DNA of 37,676 nt, from NCBI GenBank assembly GCA_903831935.1, contig CAIKZP010000043.1, forward strand, positions 1 through 37,676. Direction: 5' to 3'. Source of the stretch: an uncultured Bacteroidota bacterium (lineage in GTDB: Bacteria > Bacteroidota > Bacteroidia > Chitinophagales > Chitinophagaceae). The first letter of the stretch is position 1. The number at the start of each line of letters is the position of its first letter. Below are positions 32,993 through 37,676 of this stretch, one piece after another. Made by a program: the position numbers and the translations under genes. A model generated the notes under the pieces. It searched no databases. It had not been told where the DNA came from and was given only the letters and a program-made list of their open reading frames with translations.

Positions 32993-33556
32993 TTATGAGG
33001 TATGATAATATTTTAATTTATTTTTTAAATTTTCTTTCGCCCTACTTAATAATGATTCAATTGCTTTTATACTCAATTGCATTATTGCACTAGCCTCTTC
33101 GTATTTCAATCCTTGCACTCGAATTAAGGTAAAAGCAATTCGTTGGTTATTAGGCAACTCACTAATAGCTTTAAATATTAGCGTAGTTTTTTCTTTATTT
33201 TCATTGCTAATACCAGGATTCAAATAAGCGGCATCAATACTTTTTTCTTCGGATGGCATCCACCATGGAATAATAGAATTAATTTTTTGTCTATTTTTTT
33301 GCTTTCGTAATTTCTCTAAAGCTTTTCTCACAGCTATTCTATAAATCCAAGTGGCCAAACTAGATTCTTCTTTGAAACTACTGATAGATTCAAACACCTG
33401 AATAAAAGTTTCTTGAGCGGTGTCTTCTGCTTCGTTAGTATTTTGTAGGATATTAAGTACACTATAATATACCCTGTCTTGATAATTCTCTACCAGCAGT
33501 TTAAAAGCAGGTTCCTCAGCAAGCTTTAATCTTGATATGAGTTCTTTTTCGTTCAA
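32993..33556 (-). CDS. ECF-type RNA polymerase sigma factor
   Basis: A 187-aa protein. Region 2 lies at about 20-90 (NYQDRVYYSVLNILQN, EAEDTAQETFIQVFESI, SLATWIYRIAVRKAL). A linker rich in Lys and Ser follows, then region 4 at about 130-180 (ELPNNQRIAFTLIRVQGL, YEEASAIMQLSIKAIESLL) with a helix-turn-helix. No extra domains are present. It leads a three-gene minus-strand operon (sigma, anti-sigma-like, CpxP-like) with 10-base gaps. A candidate self-promoter is seen at 33570-33593. The deacetylase and glycosidase genes further down may belong to its regulon. Confidence 0.9.
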   Translation of the reverse strand: MNEKELISRLKLAEEPAFKLLVENYQDRVYYSVLNILQNTNEAEDTAQETFIQVFESISSFKEESSLATWIYRIAVRKALEKLRKQKNRQKINSIIPWWMPSEEKSIDAAYLNPGISNENKEKTTLIFKAISELPNNQRIAFTLIRVQGLKYEEASAIMQLSIKAIESLLSRAKENLKNKLKYYHTS

Positions 33557-33569
33557 AATCTACTTATAA

Positions 33570-33593
33570 TAGACGTTTAAACTATTCAATTCC
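33570..33593 (-). promoter_or_regulatory. Candidate ECF-type autoregulatory promoter
   Basis: On the minus strand GGAATT is followed 12 bases later by CGTCTA, 13 bases before the sigma gene ATG. CGTC/CGTCTA is a common ECF -10 element. The spacer is a few bases shorter than the usual 16-17, and the distance to the start codon is small, so the call is tentative. Confidence 0.3.
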
Positions 33594-33757
33594 TTCGGTT
33601 ATAATAAAAATAATTTTTAACATAGCGTAATTAAAGTCCACACAAACAAAAAAATACTACATCATAATAAAAACGAATATGAAAGTTCTTTATGTTTGTT
33701 AACTATTAACGAAGGAAATTCAACTTAAATACCTCTAATAAGTAAATCTGCATTTTT

Positions 33758-34525
33758 ATGAAGTTTAACAAATGTGTATTCATTGTATTATTATTTAGTA
33801 ATTATTTTATGGCATGTTCTAAATCTGATGGAACAAGTACCACTACTACTCCAGCTACAACTGTATTAGTACCAGATGTTTATAAAAAAATATATGGTGC
33901 TACTAGCATTACCAATGATGGCACCTATATTACTATAAAAACCAAGGATTTGCCCGACCATAAAAGCGCTTACTATCCAACAACTAACGCTTTGTACGAA
34001 GCATATAGTGGTTTAACATTTGGTGGGTTTACTTTTGTAAAAAATCCTAATTCAATTATTGAACAGACTTCAACTTTTAAAATTCCAGTCAATCCAAAAC
34101 TAGACGCATCGCATGCTGCAACACCATTAGGCGCAATAGGAGTTGCTGTAAATGGTGTTATATTTTTTAACCAATATGCAGGCCCTAGCCAACCTCTAAC
34201 TGGCGAAATAGTTAGTTTCGATAAATATTATGGCCATCCACAGCAATCAGGCATGTACCATTATCATGTTGAGCCTTTACATTTAACAACTGTTAAGTTA
34301 ACCAAATCTGGTTTGATGGGATTTCTTTTAGATGGTTTTCCTGTTTATGGTCCTCAAGAAGAAGACGGAACCGTTGTAGTAAATACTATGTTAGATGTAT
34401 ATCATGGACATACCCACAAAACCATTGATTACCCTGCTGGTTCTTATCATTATCATTTTACTACAGAAGCGCCCTATTTAAATGGAAGTGGATTTTATGG
34501 CACTCCTGGTACTGTTACACAATAA
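33758..34525 (+). CDS. YHYH-domain lipoprotein
   Basis: A 255-aa exported lipoprotein with lipobox Cys20 (SNYFMACSKSD) and a Thr-rich linker (TSTTTTPATT). The YHYH domain fills residues about 45-250: GAIGVAVNGVIFFNQYAG, QQSGMYHYHVEP, MGFLLDGFPVYGP, YHGHTHKT and GSYHYHFTTEAP. The repeated Y-H-Y-H blocks and other His are likely metal ligands, though no enzyme activity is established. Its stop shares one base with the start of the next gene (TAATG), which argues for translational coupling with the MORN-type and SCO1 genes. The 200 bases upstream hold a GTTAA-CTA-TTAAC dyad but no sure promoter. Confidence 0.88.
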   Translation: MKFNKCVFIVLLFSNYFMACSKSDGTSTTTTPATTVLVPDVYKKIYGATSITNDGTYITIKTKDLPDHKSAYYPTTNALYEAYSGLTFGGFTFVKNPNSIIEQTSTFKIPVNPKLDASHAATPLGAIGVAVNGVIFFNQYAGPSQPLTGEIVSFDKYYGHPQQSGMYHYHVEPLHLTTVKLTKSGLMGFLLDGFPVYGPQEEDGTVVVNTMLDVYHGHTHKTIDYPAGSYHYHFTTEAPYLNGSGFYGTPGTVTQ

Positions 34526-34953
34526 TGAAGGGCTTTTTATTTTTCATTGTTTTAATTTCTTTTTGTGCATGCTCAAATCATAAAGAGCAAGCTCAGGGCG
34601 AACTTGTTGTTTTTAAAAAATATTATTCCAATAAGCAATTAATGGAGTATAGAGAATTTAGAAATGATATGAAAAATGGCAAACAAATAGCTTATTGGGA
34701 TAATGGAAAAAAACGATTTGAGTTTGTTGCAAAGAACGATGCTTACGAAGGCGAATTAAAGGAATGGGATTATAATGGGAATTTGTTTCATTTAGCACAT
34801 TACCAAAATGGACAAGAAGAAGGCGTACAAAAATTATGGTACGATAATGGAAAGATTAGGGCTAATTATGTTACAATAAAAGGCAGGAGGTTTGGGTTAT
34901 TGGGAACCAAAAATTGTAAAAATGTATCGGATAGTATTTTTATTGTTAAGTAG
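34525..34953 (+). CDS. MORN-variant repeat lipoprotein
   Basis: A 142-aa lipoprotein with lipobox Cys16 (ISFCACSNH). It has four to five MORN-type units with the pattern YYxNGKxxxxxxFKxGKxxGxxxxW: YYSNKQLMEYREF, NGKQIAYWDNGKKRFEF, YEGELKEWDYNGNLF and EGVQKLWYDNGKIRANY. Such toxin-antitoxin-unrelated MORN_2 repeats form a beta-sheet scaffold for binding. The start overlaps the YHYH stop by one base, and the end overlaps the SCO1 start by 32 bases, so the three proteins are expressed together. The function is unknown. Confidence 0.8.
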   Translation: MKGFLFFIVLISFCACSNHKEQAQGELVVFKKYYSNKQLMEYREFRNDMKNGKQIAYWDNGKKRFEFVAKNDAYEGELKEWDYNGNLFHLAHYQNGQEEGVQKLWYDNGKIRANYVTIKGRRFGLLGTKNCKNVSDSIFIVK

Positions 34954-35572
34954 CATGTTGCTTTTTTCTTGTAAGGAGAAAAAGATGGATACTATTGATA
35001 TGCCCTATTACAATGATCCAGACTTTAATCCAATCTTTATAAAAAATAAAATAGAAGTTGCAGAAAAAATCACACATCAAATAGATAGCTTTTCTTTTTT
35101 AAATCAAGACAGCATTATTGTAACGCAATCTATTTTTAAAAATAAAATTCATGTAGCCAATTTTATTTTCACTACTTGTGGAAGCATTTGTCCAATAATG
35201 ACAAGTAATTTTAAAATGGTTAGTGATAGTTTTAAAAATAACAATAATGTTGTAATGTTATCTTATTCTGTAACACCTTGGATAGACAAGCCTTCTGTTT
35301 TAAAAAAGTACATTAATAAAAACGGCATAAACAATTTGAATTGGCATTTTTTAACGGGCGATAGAACTAGTATATATAAATTAGCCAGGCAATCTTATTT
35401 TGCCGAAGAAAACATTGGATTTAGTAAAGACAGTAGCCAATTCTTACATACTGAACATGTTATTTTAGTAGATAGAACCAATAGAATAAGAGGTGTTTAT
35501 AATGGCACACTAAGTTTAGAAATGCAGCATTTAATTGAAGATATTAGAAGTCTTGAAAATGAAAATAATTAA
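34922..35572 (+). CDS. SCO1/SenC family copper chaperone or thiol reductase lipoprotein
   Basis: A 216-aa protein from ATG 34922, which begins a lipoprotein signal ending at Cys17 (LLFSCKEKK). A TTG at 34892 also keeps the frame open but adds only ten hydrophilic residues before the signal. The thioredoxin-like domain contains the C-x3-C copper site FTTCGSICPIM (Cys86, Cys90) and the third ligand His176 (FLHTEHVILVDR). All three SCO ligands are present. SCO proteins deliver copper to the CuA centre of cytochrome oxidase or keep its cysteines reduced. No oxidase genes are nearby, so copper delivery to a YHYH partner is an alternative. Confidence 0.88.
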   Translation: MYRIVFLLLSSMLLFSCKEKKMDTIDMPYYNDPDFNPIFIKNKIEVAEKITHQIDSFSFLNQDSIIVTQSIFKNKIHVANFIFTTCGSICPIMTSNFKMVSDSFKNNNNVVMLSYSVTPWIDKPSVLKKYINKNGINNLNWHFLTGDRTSIYKLARQSYFAEENIGFSKDSSQFLHTEHVILVDRTNRIRGVYNGTLSLEMQHLIEDIRSLENENN

Positions 35573-35616
35573 TCATTTTTTATTTAAGAAATAGCATAAT
35601 TTCAAAAAAAAATTAG

Positions 35617-36048
35617 ATGGCTAAAATTAACCCCCATATTCACTTTAATGGAAATACCGAAGAAGCGTTTGAGTTTTATCAATCTGTATTTGGCGGCTCT
35701 TTTACAAAAATAGTTCGCTATAAAGATTTGCCTAATATGGGCTATGCTTTTCCTGAAAACGAGTTAAATAAAATCATGCAAATCTCATTACCTATTGGAG
35801 ATTCAAGTGTATTAACGGGCAGTGATGTTCCAGATATTTTAGGACAGGTAAGTGAAAATGAAAACCGAAGCAAAATTACCATTAGTGTAGAAAGCAAAGA
35901 GGAGGCAGATAAATTATTCAATGGGCTTTCGGCAGGTGGAACAGTTGAAATGCCGCTGTCAGAAACTCCTTGGTGCGCCTATTTTGCAGCATTTAGAGAC
36001 AAATATGGAATTGAATGGATGATTAATTTTTCCGTCCAACAAATCTAA
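35617..36048 (+). CDS. Single-domain PhnB-like VOC protein
   Basis: A 143-aa glyoxalase-fold protein: [24 protein letters not shown] at the start, [18 protein letters not shown] in the middle, and [11 protein letters not shown] at the end. It is the common Bacteroidota PhnB/VOC type, and its catalytic activity is unassigned. It is related in fold to the double-domain protein at 18948-19787 but is not a close duplicate by eye. Its last 26 bases overlap the tail of the broken minus-strand methyltransferase, so the two genes converge. Confidence 0.88.
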   Translation: MAKINPHIHFNGNTEEAFEFYQSVFGGSFTKIVRYKDLPNMGYAFPENELNKIMQISLPIGDSSVLTGSDVPDILGQVSENENRSKITISVESKEEADKLFNGLSAGGTVEMPLSETPWCAYFAAFRDKYGIEWMINFSVQQI

Positions 36049-36214
36049 TAACAGAACCAGTGCCGTTATGATAAAGTCCTTCATTTAATTCAATATCCTG
36101 CTCTACTAATTCAATAATTGTATAATTAGGAAAATCCAATTTTATTTCATCAATTGAAAATAAACTTTCAATGTCTTTTGGTCCTCCTACTTTTTCATTT
36201 GCTGTTACATTGGA
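36023..36214 (-). pseudogene. 3' remnant of a class I SAM-dependent methyltransferase gene
   Basis: The minus strand from about 36214 to the TAA at 36023-36025 reads [19 protein letters not shown], then [18 protein letters not shown] and [16 protein letters not shown]. This is the C-terminal third of the Bacteroidota TehB/UbiE-like methyltransferase whose usual ending is GGPKDIE-LFS-EE...IELNEGL-H-G...IRF-G-K. Only about 62 of some 200 codons remain; the SAM-binding half is absent. Recognisable homology stops close to 36212, next to the 9-bp inverted repeat at 36216. Confidence 0.7.
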
Positions 36215-36215
36215 T

Positions 36216-36307
36216 AATCCGGTCCCTTTAACCAGGCATTTCCGCTTTTCATTGATCAGGAAACCTGCTGATTATCAATCCATTTATTAGTCAGCCTTGA
36301 CCGGATT
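36216..36307. repeat. 9-bp inverted repeat at the methyltransferase breakpoint
   Basis: AATCCGGTC (36216-36224) and GACCGGATT (36299-36307) bracket 74 bases that match nothing I recognise. The left copy coincides with the point where methyltransferase coding stops. This fits the ends of a small non-autonomous insertion or a scar. The rest of the non-coding stretch, 36308-36352, carries a GGGACTTACGCA string resembling some insertion-sequence ends (from memory) but no transposase. Confidence 0.5.
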
Positions 36308-36352
36308 TTCCAATCGGTGTGGGACTTACGCATAAACCACAATTTTCAGATC

Positions 36353-36408
36353 TTAAATTCCTAAAACTTTTAATTTTTATTAAGTTTTAGGAATTTAAAG
36401 TATCTTCG
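36353..36408 (+). promoter_or_regulatory. 17-bp-arm inverted repeat overlapping the ATPase promoter
   Basis: TTAAATTCCTAAAACTT (36353-36369) and AAGTTTTAGGAATTTAA (36382-36398) are perfect reverse complements around 12 bases. Directly after the right arm is TATCTTCG (36401-36408), a seven-of-eight match to the Bacteroidota -7 box TAnnTTTG. The ATG is at 36413, so the mRNA is nearly leaderless. The -33 region would fall within the palindrome, as expected for a repressor site. Confidence 0.6.
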
Positions 36409-36412
36409 TTCT

Positions 36413-37624
36413 ATGCAAACAGTTCTGAGAAGCCAATACCTAGATGTACTCAAAATGCTCAAGGATAGAAATTTAATTAAAGTCGCTACCGGTGTTCGTC
36501 GCTGTGGGAAGTCAACGTTAATGTCGCAATTCCAAGATGTATTGCGTGCCGAGAATGAAGCCGCTTCTATAATCGCCATCAATATTGACACGCCAGACTT
36601 CCGATTTTTGGCAGAAAAAAGTTGGAAAGACGTCTACGACTTTATCGTTGAGCATCTCAAAAATAATGTCACCAACTACGTTTTTATTGATGAAGTCCAG
36701 AACGTAAAAGAATTCGAGAAACTATTGGAGGGTCTTTATGTTCATCCGAACATTGATTTATACATTACGGGCTCCAATGCATTCCTATTATCCAGTGAAC
36801 TAGCCACATTACTCACTGGCAGAGCGTATGAAATCCATGTCTTACCATTTTCATTCGCTGAATTCATAAGCTTCACAGGCAAATCCAACAACTTAGACAG
36901 GGCTTTTGCAGCGTATTTAAGCACAGGTGGTTTCCCGGAGGCTGTCCGACTTTCGGCCGATGGAAATCAATTGACCCTTGAATATCTGCAAATGGTTTTT
37001 AATAACATTTTTAGTAATGATATTTCTGCTCGACGGTCAATCTATTCGGAAGAATCCTACCTGGAAGTGGTCAATTTCCTTATCGACTCCATTGGATCAA
37101 ATGTATCAGCTTCGAATATCGCTAATACTTTAAAGGCCAACAAAAAGCCCATCGACAACAAAACCGTTTCCAAATACATCGATTCCTTGGTGGAGTCTTA
37201 CTTATTTTACCGCGTAAAGCGATACGATATCAAAGGCAAACAGCACCTAGCTACTCAGGAAAAATACTACCTAGTAGATTTGGGATTTCGAAATGCATTG
37301 TTGGGAAAGGAATTACTGAGCGATGCTGGCCATCTACTTGAAAATGTCATTTATCTGGAGCTAAAACGCCGAAATCATCAAATTTGGATTGGAAAAACCA
37401 ACAACTTAGAGGTTGATTTTGTGGTACGAGACAGCGAAGGATTCACAAAATACATTCAGGTGTCACAAACAGTCCAAAATCCGGATACTTTGGCACGGGA
37501 ACTTGCGCCATTTAATAGCATTTCAGACCACCATGAAAAATTGTTAATCACCATGGACTTTGATACGGGCACATACAACGGAATCAAGAAAATCAATGCC
37601 ATTGATTGGTTGATGGCCAAATAA
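36413..37624 (+). CDS. AAA ATPase with C-terminal DUF4143 domain
   Basis: A 403-aa cytoplasmic protein. Walker A is GVRRCGKST (27-35), Walker B is YVFIDEVQ (89-96), and YITGSNAFLL is the sensor 1 region followed by LATLLTGRAYEI. The second half is DUF4143: a winged-helix-like part (ASNIANTLKANKKPIDNKT) and a PD-(D/E)xK-like tail, LLENVIYLELKRRN, then NNLEVDFVV and YIQVSQ, matching a nuclease core E...D...QxS. The biological role of this widespread family is unknown. GC content is near 40 percent or more against roughly one-third around it, and it sits next to a broken gene and inverted repeats, which points to horizontal acquisition. The 52 bases after its stop hold nothing recognisable. Confidence 0.9.
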   Translation: MQTVLRSQYLDVLKMLKDRNLIKVATGVRRCGKSTLMSQFQDVLRAENEAASIIAINIDTPDFRFLAEKSWKDVYDFIVEHLKNNVTNYVFIDEVQNVKEFEKLLEGLYVHPNIDLYITGSNAFLLSSELATLLTGRAYEIHVLPFSFAEFISFTGKSNNLDRAFAAYLSTGGFPEAVRLSADGNQLTLEYLQMVFNNIFSNDISARRSIYSEESYLEVVNFLIDSIGSNVSASNIANTLKANKKPIDNKTVSKYIDSLVESYLFYRVKRYDIKGKQHLATQEKYYLVDLGFRNALLGKELLSDAGHLLENVIYLELKRRNHQIWIGKTNNLEVDFVVRDSEGFTKYIQVSQTVQNPDTLARELAPFNSISDHHEKLLITMDFDTGTYNGIKKINAIDWLMAK

Positions 37625-37676
37625 ACCCCATGGAACAATTCCTAAACCAACTGTAAAGTAAAACACGTACGATACC

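Noticed and set aside
34885..34890. AGGAGG as Shine-Dalgarno for the SCO1 gene
   Set aside because: No start codon lies 5-10 bases downstream in the SCO1 frame, the preferred ATG is 32 bases away, and such sites are rarely used in Bacteroidota.
36216..36307. Integron attC site
   Set aside because: No core RYYYAAC/GTTRRRY ends or paired L and R boxes are present and no integrase is encoded nearby.

Overview
The window reads as chromosomal DNA of a Bacteroidota bacterium, most likely a Chitinophagaceae-like member. The composition is AT-rich. Shine-Dalgarno sequences are nearly absent and at least one promoter resembles the Bacteroidota TAnnTTTG type. It carries a carboxypeptidase-regulatory-domain TonB receptor, several Cys-anchored lipoproteins, DUF3943, YHYH and PL9/GH20/GH36-type families. 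No rRNA, tRNA, CRISPR array or intact transposase was seen. The species assignment is inference from family composition only.

Layout. 1-2017: tail of an unknown gene, then an ATP-grasp ligase and a hexapeptide acyltransferase closed by a strong terminator. 2016-5981 (minus strand): secreted M28 peptidase, WYL-type regulator with a 21-bp palindrome at its start, and a YiaK-like 2,3-diketo-L-gulonate reductase. 6081-12189 (plus strand): a PHO-box-like array of five 11-bp-spaced repeats, then a TonB-dependent receptor, a beta-helix lipoprotein, a terminator, a half-size PepSY membrane protein and a secreted metallophosphoesterase. This looks like a phosphate-starvation scavenging cassette. 12191-15926 (minus): a four-gene operon of Tat-exported 2Fe-2S subunit, molybdopterin subunit, Tat Rieske lipoprotein and arsenate reductase.

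16030-23581: serine hydrolase with a same-frame ORF behind its stop, DUF3943 protein, double-domain PhnB/VOC protein, PL9 pectate lyase (minus), SDR oxidoreductase, and a membrane PAS protein that ends after its phospho-acceptor helix domain. 23614-32132: sugar-polymer enzymes, namely a 1257-aa GH106/GH2-like hydrolase (plus) that converges on a minus-strand run of polysaccharide deacetylase, GH20 and GH36/27 enzymes. Together with the pectate lyase and the YiaK homologue this suggests growth on plant or algal polysaccharides, without a SusC/SusD pair in view. 32208-33556 (minus): ECF sigma factor, short membrane anti-sigma-like protein and CpxP/CnrX-like sensor.

33758-35572: three overlapping or abutting lipoprotein genes (YHYH, MORN-type, SCO1/SenC), probably metal or copper related. 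35617-36048: single-domain VOC protein. 36023-37624: a junction where a methyltransferase gene is broken. A 9-bp inverted repeat sits at the breakpoint, then a 17-bp-arm inverted repeat overlaps the promoter of a GC-richer AAA ATPase/DUF4143 gene that is probably horizontally acquired.
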